64,000 nt of DNA. Origin: Monilinia fructicola. Its lineage: Eukaryota; Ascomycota; Leotiomycetes; Helotiales; Sclerotiniaceae. Position 1 is the first letter of the stretch. Each line of letters opens with the position of its first letter. The stretch covers positions 682,501-746,500 of the forward strand of contig VICG01000004.1 of assembly GCA_008692225.1 (NCBI GenBank), read 5' to 3'. A program made the position numbers and the translations under genes. Below the pieces are notes generated by a model that had not been told where the DNA came from, ran no database searches, and saw nothing but the letters and a program-made list of their open reading frames with translations. Of the stretch, positions 35,913-48,447 are shown piece by piece.

Positions 35913-37074
35913 ATGATATCTCCAATTGTTAGAAGAGGACTTGTGCACAGCTCAAGAAATGCGAGGTTATTCAGTTCTAGTCGTATTCTCTCGGCGCAAG
36001 AAGTCAAAAGGCTCGGTGTCATTGGAGCTGGACAAATGGTAAATTAACCTTCACTATCTTCCTTGATGATTAGCTGCTGATGATATATAGGGCTTAGGAA
36101 TAGCATTAGTTGCAGCACAAAAAGCTGGTGTGCCAGTTACTCTTGTCGATACAAATAAAGTCTCCCTTGAAAAAAGTCTGGCATTTGCTGGTATGCACTA
36201 CATCCAACTTTTCCTTCGCCCTATTTCAGACCTCGCTATTCATTATAATTCTCAGTGCACCTCACTAACTATTACTTTACTGCAGATAACCTCCTTGCCA
36301 AGGATGTTAACAAACAACGCATAACTCAAGAACAATCCGATAACATTCGCTCCCTCCTCACGCCCACAACGAAGATGGACGATCTTTCATCCGCAGATTT
36401 CGTCATTGAAGCTGTCCCAGAAATTCCCGCCCTAAAATTCTCCATATTCAGTTCTCTCGCCCAGATATGTCCTCCCCACGCCATCCTTGCCACTAACACC
36501 TCCTCTATATCCATAACCCGAATTGCCGCATCTACCACCAAAGATCCCAAGGATACCAGCGCTTCCTCCCGCGTAGTTTCAACACATTTCATGAATCCAG
36601 TGCCTATCCAAAAGGGTGTGGAGATCATTACTGGATTACAAACGAGTCAAAGCACCTTGGATGCGGCGATTGAGTTCTGCAAACGAATGGGCAAAATTCC
36701 ATCGACTTCAGCCGATTCGCCGGGCTTTTTGGCAAATCGAATTCTGATGCCTTACATCAATGAAGCTATAATATGCTTAGAGACTGGCGTTGGGAAAAGA
36801 GATGATATCGATGCAATAATGAAGAATGGAACAAATGTACCTATGGGGCCATTACAATTGGCCGACTTCATTGGTATTGATACATGCCTAGCAATTATGA
36901 AGGTCTTGCACGAGGAGACAGGAGACAGTAAGTATAGACCTAGTGTATTACTAGGAAAAATGGTAGATGCCGGATGGTTGGGCAAGAAGAGTGGAAAGGG
37001 GTTCGTATTTCCCTTCGTCTTTGTCGCGTGAACAGATATACTGACATTCTGGTCATAGTTTTTATGACTATTAA
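35913..37074 (+). CDS. 3-hydroxyacyl-CoA dehydrogenase, mitochondrial type
   Basis: NAD-dependent oxidation of 3-hydroxyacyl-CoA (or 3-hydroxybutyryl-CoA) in fatty-acid or related beta-oxidation. Exons 35913-36038, 36091-36190, 36286-37000 and 37059-37074 give 318 codons plus stop. The first ~28 residues are Arg/Ser-rich without acids (MISPIVRRGLVHSSRNARLF), fitting a mitochondrial presequence. The Rossmann motif GVIGAGQMGLGIA is at 36-48, followed by VTLVD. The catalytic block STHFMNPVP (His) and the C-terminal domain NRILMPYINEAI, DDIDAIMKNGTNVPMGPLQL and GWLGKKSGKGFYDY are present. The last intron uses donor GTTCGT, and only that donor gives the canonical GKGFYDY ending. Tail to tail with the SET gene. 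Confidence 0.93.
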
Positions 37075-37311
37075 ACAAGAAATAATGTTACTTCATGGAT
37101 CAATGTATTATCACGCGGGTCTTCATATCAGAGCTGAATGAGTATTTGGACCTATCTAATCATCCCACCTAGAGCTTACTGAAAAGTCATGCTCAAATCG
37201 AACAAGGCCGTTAAAAGTGGTTGAAACGAAGTCAATTTTGTGAACCCTCGGCTGTATGAAAAATTTGCCATGCGATCGCTCTCAGTGCCACGATCTGCTA
37301 TTTATTCTACT

Positions 37312-38247
37312 TCACGCCAGGCGACTTGTAGTATTCAGTCTCTGTGGGAAGAAGAGATCGAGACGAGATACCGTATCAATGAACGCATCACACTTCTTTC
37401 CTGTGTGCATGACCACAATATTATACAACTTTTCGCCCAGAATGTTCGAGAGAAGACTAAACCCATTGGTGCGAGCTGCAAACTCACCAATGGCGTAGAC
37501 CTCCCAGAGGAATGGCAGAGCGCCCTCCACCGTAACTGTATTTTCCCAAGTAGTAACCATTCCTTGTAAGATGGCTTCTCCGTCTTGGGTATTACGCCAA
37601 TCTGTGGTTTTTATATCCATACCAATGACTCGAATCATATGTCTTCGAAATTGACTTGCTTGGTAGAAAGGTGTGCCCCATACACAGGCTTCACACTGAC
37701 AATAAAACCCGTATCTCTCATTCAGGAAGTGCTGGCGGCAAAGAACCTCTGCATCTAAAGCACAGTACGAAATGGTGATCTCTTCACCTCTCTTAACATC
37801 TGTGACGAGACGAACTTCAACGACAGATGTCGGCTCGAGAGAACGATTTTGGTTGAGTCTCCAGGTTGCGTTAGGTATGCAGGAGTGGTTGATGATCGAA
37901 ATGTCAATGGTCAAAAAAACTTCTCCACCCTCATGCGCACTAGTTTCAAGACAATTCGACATGTAGATGGAATGGATTTTTTCCTCAAAACTTGCGTTTA
38001 TATCGGCCTGGTGAGAAAGCTCCAATAGATCAAACTCTACTGGATCCCCTGCTCTCTGCATTACATTCCATTTCGACTTGACAGATTCCTTGGTGACTTC
38101 AGCCATCGATCCAAATCTCATTTGCGGCTCCTCTGAGATAACAAGGTGACCAGCTTTAAGATCCTTCTCTGCAAATAAACCTCTTCCAATCTTTCCAGGC
38201 GCCTCGTCGAGGACTTCGCACTCGAAAAAGGTATTGATTACTGCCAT
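37312..38247 (-). CDS. SET-domain protein
   Basis: Single exon, 311 residues, ATG at 38247. SET lysine-methyltransferase fold of the SMYD-like or fungal stand-alone SET type. It begins with GKIGRGLFAEKDLKAGHLVI (SET N-lobe). The cofactor-binding and pseudoknot motifs NHSCIPNATW at 120-129 and GEEITISYC at 154-162 are present, and post-SET-type cysteines FYCQCEAC lie at 181-188. No zinc-finger MYND insert is visible, unlike animal SMYD proteins. The ~120-residue C-terminal part is helical and unassigned. Substrate unknown (histone or other protein). No correction needed. Its stop lies 237 bp from the dehydrogenase stop, convergent. Confidence 0.88.
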   Translation of the reverse strand: MAVINTFFECEVLDEAPGKIGRGLFAEKDLKAGHLVISEEPQMRFGSMAEVTKESVKSKWNVMQRAGDPVEFDLLELSHQADINASFEEKIHSIYMSNCLETSAHEGGEVFLTIDISIINHSCIPNATWRLNQNRSLEPTSVVEVRLVTDVKRGEEITISYCALDAEVLCRQHFLNERYGFYCQCEACVWGTPFYQASQFRRHMIRVIGMDIKTTDWRNTQDGEAILQGMVTTWENTVTVEGALPFLWEVYAIGEFAARTNGFSLLSNILGEKLYNIVVMHTGKKCDAFIDTVSRLDLFFPQRLNTTSRLA

Positions 38248-40318
38248 CGTCTGGACTTTCGATCGATCTTCGAATGTGGAGTGAAGTACCTGGATCTACA
38301 GAAATAAAATCTACACAGAATAATGACTTACAATGGGAAAAAATCCATCTCATTGAATGTGGATCCGGCGACCATCAGTCAGAGAAGGTGGTGCTTCTTG
38401 CTCGAGGTTGTTGGAAGACCTCTTTGAATTGGCCTGTGAACAAAGCTGATGGACAATTATCTGGGTCATAAACATCTTTGCACAATCAACAATGATCGAT
38501 ATACTGACTCTCATGGATTATACAGATAGAAATTTATATCAGCTGGTGCCAGCCTGGATTCTTGTGTGATTTCTCAGGAGTGAAAATTACCCCCTCGGTT
38601 AAAATAGAGATGATGATTGCCTAGACAACACAGCTTAAGCCAGAGACAATTCAAACAATTCATACAGGATTGTCGATCCAATAATCTTCTCCATTTCTAC
38701 TTCGACTCTACCAAGCTATTTGTCACCCAGCTCTCTTAACTTGTGAATTCTTATATTGCACAAACCTGGAAAGATATCATCGCCACGTCAAAGAGATTAC
38801 TGGCCACCACCTAATAAATATATGCAAAGGGGTCTAAGATCTTCTTAACCGACGAACACATTGATTTTCGAAACGACCACTCCAATATTATGTTACCTGG
38901 AATCACCTTGAATCAAGGAGCTCTGCAAATCTGGCATCTGTCTCTTTTCTTGAAAAATCCAAAAATGAAGCGAGATCTTGGTTTTTGAAGTAGGGGTTAT
39001 TTATTGATGTGGTAATCTTGCACCCAATTTTCACTTCGCTTATAACTTAATTCACTTGTTGATTTGACCGTAACGCAATCTATTCTGCCTGGTGCAATTT
39101 GTTATGACCGTTATAGCACAAGCTTGCTCGTATCAACATGCCTTCTTTGACCCACTGGGGTTAGATTACACCACTGGTAGCCCATCATACATATGGGAGA
39201 AGACACGTACGGGGATGTAGGGGGGGAAGGCGAACAAGGGATTACAAAGCCGCCTTTCGTGCACTCGACTGTAACAAAGTTTTTGAATGACATCGCACAT
39301 CACAGCACAGCACAAACCCAAGGTTAAGAAGAACGAAGTAACTTCCACCCAATGATATTTTCATTAAGTCTACACATGATACTTCCTTTGGCTCTGCTCT
39401 CTCCCTCGACCACCTTCTTCGCAAAGCTTTCCCCGCCCAGTAACGATCCATCGTCCACACGTCCCCATGCATTTTCTCATGGCCCCCTTCCACCCATCCC
39501 AAAAATCAACCCATGCTCTCAAAACCTTCTTCCATTCCCCAAGGCTCCAGACTCAAACCCGTTATCAAGATTCAAAAAAATAACCCCAAACTCAACCCCC
39601 CCCAAGAACGAAAAAAACATAGACACAAGAAGTCAAAGGTCAAAAAATCCATATCCATATTCAAACCCCCCCAGCAAAAAAAGCCCCCCTCCCCCCAATC
39701 CAACAAAAAATGGTCAAATTATACACAAGATAAGAAGCAAAGTACCGAAAGAGAAGAAGAAAAAGTGCTGTTGATATCCGTAATCCGATTCCCAAACCCT
39801 CCTTTCTTTCCCCAGAGAAAAGATATGGCTATGAAACACGCTCCAAGAAATGAACAGAGAAAGCAGGATATAAAAAACAATTCCGGATAGTATCTCCAAG
39901 AAAATCCAAAAGGTCAAAAGGCTCGCGCGCTTGAATGCCGGAAAGTAGCAAGGGGGGTGAAGATGTCGGATTCCCGTCCGTGCGGTGGTCGAAATGTGAT
40001 GTGTAAGTATAAATGAAGTATGTATCGAAAAATATATATAAATATATGTCTGTATGCGTATATGAATGATTCACACGTACATAGCGAGAAAACAATGAAG
40101 GGGTTGAGTCTTGGAATGAGAATGGAGCGCTCGAGAATTGGGCGAGAGGTTTGGAAAGTGAGATGGCTGAGGTGAGCGTGTGTTTTGTTGGAGGCGTCCC
40201 TTTTCTTATGCAAAGGGAAGTTTGAGTTCTGTGCTCTGCTCTTTTGTCAAGTTGCAATAGCGTTAAACGCATGAGAAACTTTGAAAGGAGTTTCTGAAAA
40301 CATCTCGAGAGGATATTT
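38248..40318. other. intergenic and 3' flank of the homeobox gene
   Basis: About 2 kb. From about 39360 to 39780 the plus strand is C/A-rich low-complexity sequence producing long chance frames. No domain or ATG-anchored conserved protein on either strand. Confidence 0.4.
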
Positions 40319-42525
40319 TCAAGAATGCATGTGAGAAGGGGCATATGCTGGGATTGTGAAGCTTCTTTTGCGGGTATCTTTTCCTTCAAATTCATTGGGT
40401 CGAAGATATGAAGAACCATCGCTGTTGTTTCTCTGAGATTGTTGCTCAGGCTGTGACTGGCTCTGAGCATGCTGTTGCTCTTGACTTTGCGAGTTGAATT
40501 CTCGCTCACCTTGAGGAGCCCTTGATGCGTTGTATGCATTCGAGAAATCTTGTGGGGGCACCATTGGCGCACTTAATTGTGGATGATTTGAATCGCTTGG
40601 TGTTCGGGGAAGTGAGAACTCCATTGGTGCTGTTAGAGGTGCGCTGGGAAAACCGGCTGAGTATGCGGGTGCAAAGGGGCGGGAAGTGGGAGGTAGATGT
40701 GATGAGCCCTGTTGTGGTAGAGATCGGTACTGGTTACGGAGGTCAAGACCTTGGGGAAATGAAGCACTCGTAGATGCTCGCAGGCGCGACATTGCAGCTG
40801 GCGAAGAAGATTGCTGCTGCTGCTGCTGTTGTTGCTGTTGCTGTTGCAAAGAGGACGGTGGATGCGATGGCGAGTAATTCATGTGTTGGGGTGAATTCTG
40901 AATGCTAGGATCTTCCCAAAATAGTTAGTGTTTGACATCTATTGAGCTACAAGAATGTGACGAACTTGGGTATGAGTTTGACTCAAATTGGTGCGCATTG
41001 ACCGCGGTGGTCTGCTCCGGCTGGTACATTGATTGTTGTCTTCCAGTAGATTGAGGGCTCGGCTGTCCAGTTTGGTAGTTGGCATAATCTAAAGAATCTC
41101 CTTTCCAGGACATGCTAGATCTTAATGGCGACTGTAGTGATTCTGATCGCGATCTTGACATTGTCTCTCGAAGCTGCAATGGTTGCAATGGTCGACCATT
41201 GTGATGTCGTGGCTGTGAAACTGCCTGGTAGCCCCCTTGTCGATCAAAGGGATTCGAGCTTCGTGGTCCTGAGCTCATAGGGCTTGAAAGATGGCTGGAG
41301 AAATATCGATCAGACGAAGTAACAGACAATGGCGATAGAACATCGGGTGTGCCAATTGAACTTCCTGGAGTAAATCCAACATGTCCATACGCAGGACTCA
41401 TACCCGCTGGGGACATGTGGTCATCATTTTCATGTCTGCGCATAGTATCTACCATCAAAGGTCGTATCATATGATCCGCATAATTTGGCACGAAATCTAC
41501 AGGCGATTGCATTGGAGTTCCGATGCCATGTACAGCTCCGTAAGGAGAATGAAGGGCCTGTACATTGTCGAAGTCGTCTGGTACAGCCCTCATTTTCATC
41601 ATTCGCTCCCGGTCATCTGCAGTAAGTCTCTTGATCTTTGCGCGTCTGCTTCTGTTAGCTCCTATTCTGCATTAGAACTGGGCTGCGTTTCACATACCGG
41701 TTTTGAAACCACACCTGCACTTGTCGTGGGCTGAGGCCTGGAATTTCTCGTGACAATCGCTCACGGTGAGCAGCATCTGGATGCGCTTGCTTTGCAAATT
41801 CACTCATAAGGAACCGAGTCTGTTGGTGAGTAAGACTAGACATTTATTAGCTTTGATGTAAAATGCACAATATGAATGGCGAGGCGAACATACCGAAATC
41901 TTTTCATCTTCCTACGCTCCGCTCTTCGTTCCGCTGCGGTCTGTGGCGTTGAAGAACCTCCATCTTCGCCATCTAGCATATCATCATCATCGTCAACATC
42001 ATCATCGTCTTCTTCCTTAGGATCTAGAAGAGCTCCTTCGTCTTCATTTGCGTGCGCTCCAGCCCCTTGCTGTGGTAGTGGCGCGCTAGATGCAGATGAT
42101 AATGGATTCGATGCTATTGAGGCAAGTGAAAGTGGTGCTGATTCTGTGGAAACCATTGATTCATCCCGGGTTCTATTCGCAGCGGGTTGACCACAATCTC
42201 CCGGGGCTGAGTCTGGTCTTTCTATAGTTGGGGTTGACGGAGCTTCTGGTCTTATCGGGCCAAGTGTGTGTCGGTGCTCTAACGGTGGTCTGGTAATGGG
42301 TTGCGGTTGACCGTTGTTGGTGTTTGAGCTCGCAGAATGCTCATAATTTTGATGGGCTATGCCATTCTCTCCAGGGAGTTGGTACGAAGAATACTGTTCT
42401 CGCCAGTCCTGCTGCGGTGGCAAAGCTTCAAAGTTCGCCATACGTGGAGATGCGAAGTTAGCAGACCCAAGTTTACTAGAGGACCAAGTGTTCCGTCCTG
42501 TATCGAATTGCCGTGTAACAAGCAT
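40319..42525 (-). CDS. homeobox transcription factor, pah1/HOX8 type
   Basis: Nuclear DNA-binding regulator. Exons 42525-41894, 41835-41698, 41645-40966 and 40911-40319 give 680 codons plus stop. The homeodomain spans about residues 204-264, from RRKMKRFRLTHQQTRFLMSE through PGLSPRQVQVWFQNRRAKIK, with the recognition-helix WFQNRR intact; it has the typical 60-residue length, not the TALE class. Just before it lies an acidic run (EEDDDDVDDDDDMLDGED). After it come Ser/Pro/Gln-rich low-complexity regions and a 12-glutamine run encoded at about 40809-40846. The block AVPDDFDNVQALHSPYGAVH after the homeodomain is the part I associate with the Podospora pah1 / Botrytis HOX8 group. The third intron donor (GTTCGT at 40965) is inferred; a slightly different junction is possible. 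Confidence 0.88.
40809..40850 (-). repeat. CAG/CAA glutamine-codon run in homeobox gene
   Basis: Mixed CAG/CAA tract encoding 12 consecutive Gln near the start of the last exon. Such tracts vary in length between strains. Confidence 0.85.
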
Positions 42526-44865
42526 TGAGAGTATCTGTTTGGTGACCGCGGAAGATGGTCTGGAAGCTGATTTGGGGGTTCTTCAAGAGCCCTTGGTTCG
42601 AGAAAGGGGTATCTAGGTCGTCTTATTTCGAGGTGATAGATAGCCGTGAAATGAACGAGTGTAAGGGCCGCTATAGATAATGGCTGATCACTGACCAGAA
42701 AAGAACATAAGGCCTATCGAAGGCAAATGATTGTGAAGTCTAGTATGAAGTCTAATCCTGCTTGGTGAATGACAAATTCTTGAACAGCTAATATGGTATA
42801 AGGCTTGTTCCTATAGCTATTGATATGAATAAATTAATCCGAAGGGTCTTGATCAAGATCTGCTAAATAAGGTTGATTGATGTATGGACCAGTCCCGTGG
42901 ATATAAATCAAAAGGGTCTTAATGTTCTGGGCAAGCCGAATGCATATACCTTCCAGAAGATTTTGCTACTTGAAGAGTTGGTAATCAACAACTCTATCGT
43001 GGAGAAAAGAAGATGAAGCGACGACTGGTTCAAGGATAAGTTGGTCTCAATGAACGGATGTGGCGAGTGTCCTGCGTCGTCCAAATGAAATATAAATTGC
43101 TTCTTGTTTTAATGACGTGCCAGGTCCGTAATTGAAGTAACGGGAGTGAAGTTGAAGGGGGGTCGTTGTCTTTCTTTCCACGTTCGATCGACAAGCGTCG
43201 GGTGATATATTCCAAGATTGAAGGCCTTTGATATATAAGTTCCTTGATTATGATCACCACAGCAAGGGCACTGGACCCGAGAAGCGCCCTATCACCCCTG
43301 TTTCTCTCGAATCACAGGAAGTCCCTGTCGTTGTAGCAAAATGCCGCTGAAGGAAATTATACCGATAACAAGAGTCTAGGCGGAGCGGAGTAGTGTCAAA
43401 ATACCCACCTCAACTTGATACAGGGCTTGCACGGTTGCGTCTAGGATTTTGCTTGGGAGAGCCGGACTTGGGACGAGGTTTAGGGAGAGTTGCACAAGCT
43501 AAAGTGGATGAAGAAGGCACATTGGAGGGTGATGTTTTTAATGCACGAGGACATTCAAGGTCAGCCACAGACAGGTAGACCAAAAAATGACAATAACAAA
43601 AGGTGAAGCGATTCAATGAAATGATATTGTGTATGGAGCCCCTATGGCTCTTGAGAGGATTGACAAATGGAAATGAAGCTGCAGCAAAATGCTGGATAGC
43701 ACTCTATCGAGAACTGTGCAGAACGTTGGATAAGATGAATGTGCGACTGGGGTGTTGGGATGTGGTGCCGGCGCAATCATCCGATACTCAGATGAAGCAT
43801 TCGAATGGGCCAACAGGAACAGGTTAAAATAACAGCAGGGCTCCGCAGCAATGGTGAGTTGTATCGATCTCAACTAAGCCTGATGTAGGAGACCTTGAGA
43901 GAACAATGGACATGACAGGGGAGAAGCGGAGAGATCGAGGGCTGGGTCTCTTTTACGCGGATCATTGGTCTTCATTTTGCATGAAAGAGATGGTTGAGTC
44001 TGTGGGTCAACTTGCAACCGTTGTCGCTAATACAGTATATACCACCCAATGACGAAGATCTATGAAGACATGGGGGGCCTCAGATTGGTTATGCGAGTTG
44101 TGACCTGACAACGTGACAACCCTACTGCTTATGAAAATTAACGCAGCGGAAGAGGGTAAAACAAAAGTCAAATTCAAAACGGAAAATGCCTAGGTCCTGT
44201 ATAATGCGTATTTCGCAAAAGAGTACATAATTATGAGAGCATAGCCGCAAAGCCTAAGTTGTTTTAACCTCCGTACGGCGTACTACTGTATGCTAGCTGG
44301 GTAGTTGACAAGAGCGGGATGCTGTAAGAGGATGGGATGGATGAATCATTGAGGGTTGTTCTCGGTACTTCTGAGATCATCGTCAAACCTTGAATTGTTA
44401 TGCATATCTTCCCATGAGAGGGCTGAGTAAAAATCTGCTGCAACTTCCATAGATAGTCTAGTCAGGTGAAGGTTGTTTTGACATGTGTGCACTGTCTTTG
44501 TAGGAAAGTTCCGGATGCGAGGGATGATGTTGTATGGCTATTGTGTAAGGCTATTATGTTATGTGAACTAATCGTGTACTCTGTACTGTATGAACAATGC
44601 ATTCATTGTTCATTGTTCATTTCATAAATCTGACGAACCAGGTAGGGCCTGCCGTTGAGTTTTGACAATATAGTGATGCAAAAATTGGAGCATAACCCCA
44701 GTATTAAGATGAAGCTGGGTAACGTGGGTGGGTTCCTAAGAAACCTACTCAAGAACCTAAAGAAGCGAATCAACCTAAAAAGTAGCGGAACTTTTAAATT
44801 CTAAATGTTAATTAGCATAACAGTATGTACTATTTGCTTAGGTTAATCGTAGAACGTAGAAACCG
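42526..44865. promoter_or_regulatory. long upstream region of the homeobox gene
   Basis: Over 2 kb of DNA upstream of the HOX start without a supported gene. Long leaders and promoters are common for fungal developmental regulators, so this is the likely control region. Short frames (43030-43260 minus, 43393-43578 plus, 43613-43873 minus) lack domains. A 9-bp stem / 4-nt loop hairpin (TGAACAATG ... CATTGTTCA) lies at 44591-44612. Confidence 0.35.
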
Positions 44866-44987
44866 GAGGCTAGAAAGGCTAGAAGGTTAGGAGGCTAGAA
44901 GATTAGCGACCAGAAGACTAGAAGACTAGAAGACTAGAAGGCTAGAAGGCTAGAAGACTAGAAGACTAGAAGACTAGAAGGCTAGAA
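44866..44987 (+). repeat. 8-bp minisatellite G[A/G]CTAGAA
   Basis: From 44916 to 44987 there are nine contiguous 8-bp units in the order GACTAGAA x3, GGCTAGAA x2, GACTAGAA x3, GGCTAGAA x1. Degenerate copies (GGCTAGAAA, GGTTAGGA, GATTAGCGA) extend left to about 44866. Confidence 0.9.
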
Positions 44988-47700
44988 ATCCATCAAAGCT
45001 ATTCGAATTTTCGATTAATTGGCGGGTACGCGGGTAAGGTTATACAAATTGACCAGGTTTAGGTTCTTTTTGGTAAGGATTGGGTAGGTCTGATTGAGCA
45101 AGACATAAAGAAAAGAGAGTTTCAAGATGGCTGGGGTTGGATTATATATTCCATGCTATATCGGCCACTATTAATTTTGAAAAGGTCGTCTAGAATTCAG
45201 ATACGAAGGTACTCGAGATCTATGCTTGTAAACATTATCAAATAGTTCCAATTGAAAGCCTGCATCTCCCGATTCTCCCCTCCTTTTTCGAATGACGGTG
45301 GATGAGAGAACGCAAGAATACCTAGGTAGATTTTTAATTAACAACCTTCGTTAATCTCAACAATCACAACAAGGTTGAATCTAGAAGCAATCGTTTGACA
45401 TATTCTATTATTATTCTAGAAACACTTGGTCTTTTCTTTATCAAGGGACTTGCAAGTACAACCTCGCAACTTGAGAGAGTACTAGGCACTTTTCTCAATG
45501 GTGAGTTATGGAACCTGCTCCACTATTACCAGTTTGAGGAAATTCGGATTCTTGAGAGTCGAAAGAACCGCGGAAGCAGAGACCTGGTACTCGTACATTA
45601 GGAGGTTATAGAGAGTAAGAAGCTTGGGAATGAGATTAGAGATCATCTCGAGCTTCCATTATTACTCGAATAGGAAAGGTACCGATTAGATTTTATGAGT
45701 TGAGACATCCCCCAAGCAACTTTCATCAGATTAGATCCCCCTTCACGCACGCACGAAAAGCATCAAATCACCCACATCTTCACCACATCTTCACCACATG
45801 ATCCATCACAAAACCACTGGTATGGATTCAATTCATGGGCTCATCACAGCTTTTCCAACGAGCATCTCTTTCAACTTGGCCGGTCTCACCCACCTAGGTA
45901 GCTGGAAAAAACTGGGTTCATCAGCTGCATTTATTTACCTTCACATAACGCGGCCCATCAATCTAGCCCTTGAGCAAGTTCCGAGGATATCTCGAGAACG
46001 GAAAACGGAATTTCGTGATATGCACAAATGTGCGTCCTTTGTTTTTATTTCCCGATCCTGCGTCTTACTGCCACTAGTAACCGCAGGAAGTGGGTGATGC
46101 GATAGTGTACTGTTAGCAACAAGATAAACATCCCAAGGGCCCCTTTCAAGCATTCTTTCGCACCCATACTTTCGTGTCTATTTCTTACGGGTACCGTCCC
46201 TACGGTCCGGTAACTTCTAATGAAGCATGTTCCCGTCAAGGGGTGAGTTGCGTGTTACGTTGGGTACATAAGGTTACAGAAATACTTTGGTAAATAAAAA
46301 TACCGCGTGTTTCGATGACTACTATCACGGTGACTAAACACCTCTGAAGGTTCACAGTCTTGAGAGCATGCTAGAGAAAAAAAGACAAAACATGAGTGAT
46401 CCCTCTGTCAGACATACCATATCCACAAGGAACCTCGCTTTCACCTGCCTGCACGTCTTTATTTAGTGGGCAGCTATTTTGTCACGGTAATAGCGCGTAT
46501 TAATCCGCCCGTACTCCGTAGATATTTCAAAGATCTAGTACCGGGATACTTCTATTGAGAGCCTATCATCGGAGTACCAAGACTTTGTTCAAACTAGATA
46601 GTTCTTGTCTGCGTAATGCATAATGTGAAGATGATAAGCTAAAACCTTCAATTGTTCATCTCTTCATCAATTGTTTTACAGTAATGTGTCGATTAGTGTT
46701 CTACTTTTAGCAATGATACATCGGTACGTACCCCGGATCACGGTAATTCTGGCATAGTCAATCTCTGCCCGTGAAAGGCATGAATCATACCTATAAGGCT
46801 GACACGGAATATAAAACAGAAGCTGTTGGAGAATTCAAATCTCTGTTGAGTTGAGCCTTGATCATTAACGATGGCGCGTCAGGAAACAACGCCAAGATCT
46901 TATAGACTCGACTCGACTCGTAAGCTGACCAAGTGAAGATATCATACATAATCTTCAGGAATCAAATCTCTTGCAAATAAGCTTTTTATCATTTGTGGGG
47001 GATAGAATTAACTTGGATTGTTGTACTCCGTACTGTAGCATGAGACGAGAGAATGAAGGGGCGTCTGTGGGTAGCCGCACTCGGAATTCTTAAAAAACTC
47101 CATGGGCAGCTAGAAACTTATGGTAGATCGTACCGAAGTGCAGGCGGGATCTCGAGAATGTTGTGGTTTGTGATCAGGCTGAGGATGTACAGAGTACAGT
47201 ATATGATGGTAGCAGAGGTAGTCTTTTGTAATTCTTTGCGTTACGCATTTTGCCTTGTCCTGCTACAGGTCTTGACTAGCGAGTAGATTAAGATGCTCCG
47301 GGCCTGAATGGGGTATTTAATATGTCCATTGATTGGATGAAGCTACCGGCGAACAGCTACGATTGCCTATTTTGTGTAAATTCGCAGCGTGTCAGTGTTG
47401 CAGGCGCGCGGTGTAAGGAAGTCGAGATTGGGCTACAGGGAGTATGGATACAGAGAGGAAAAGCTCCGACTGTACGGCACCTTTAGGCTTTGGCAATGTC
47501 ACGGTCAGTGGTAGCACAAAAATTGTGTTGTACAGTTGTGGCTGGAGGCTGGAGGCTCCACGAAGAATCAGGATCAGTAACGTCCCTTGGCTGCAGCAAT
47601 GAATACGTATCATACAAAAATGCGGTCAACACAACAAAATTGGGGGCCAAGGGGCAGGGGCAACGGCATAAGGCTCACGACTCACGAGAGATTCAAAGGG

Positions 47701-47750
47701 ATAATGGGTAATGGGTAATGGGTAGCGGGTAATGGATAATGGATAATGAA
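47701..47750 (+). repeat. TAATGGGTA short tandem repeat
   Basis: Imperfect copies of ATAATGGGTA / TAATGGATA across about 50 bp in intergenic DNA. Confidence 0.75.
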
Positions 47751-48418
47751 GACAGATTAACTTTTACGCCCTTACGATTCCTGAAAAGGAGACGGGGGAG
47801 ATTTGATACAAAGATCGAAGTAAGATTTGGGGGAAGGGATTATCTTCTTTAGCTACCAGGTATCTGTCGCAATGAAATTTAAGTTTCTAGGGGCCCTAAC
47901 TACAGTAGTAAATACAGTACCTAGTAGAAGGAAGAATTATGGATCTATCCCGTATTTAGATCATTTTGAGGCAGAAAACTAGACATCATAATTGGTGGAG
48001 TAAATGCAGGTACAACCGCCGACAAGGCCTAACAGATATATGTCTAACCGGAATCAAACATAATAAAGGGGAGGGAAAAAGGTGTGAAGAAAAAGGATGA
48101 AACAAACTTCGAATCTGATCCACTCACTTAATCCATATTCTAGCCATTCGATCACTTATAAAACAATTCGCTTTGAACTTTCTTTCTTTAAGGCTACAAT
48201 CAAATCAATGCGAGAGCCGTTAAGGTTACATCCCACGCGGAACAGCGAGTGGAGTTATGAGCGGCGGCTATGTTCAAAAATGTGCGAGTGCGAGTGCGAG
48301 AAGCCGGATACGATTTGACGTAGAAAAGAAACTTCATCTCCGTGCTAAACAAAAAAGCAGAAACGCCGGTAACGGTAAGATAGCCCGCAATATCACATGG
48401 CGGTGTCAGATGTTCAAA

Positions 48419-48447
48419 AGAGCTAGAGCTAGAGCTAGAGCTCGAGC
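48419..48447 (+). repeat. AGAGCT hexanucleotide repeat
   Basis: AGAGCTAGAGCTAGAGCT-type tract of about 29 bp, ending in the variant CTCGAGC. Intergenic. Confidence 0.8.

Noticed and set aside
39352..39890. Plus-strand frames of 125-140 residues rich in Pro, Ser and Lys
   Set aside because: Low-complexity C/A-rich DNA downstream of the homeobox gene, two overlapping frames, no domain.
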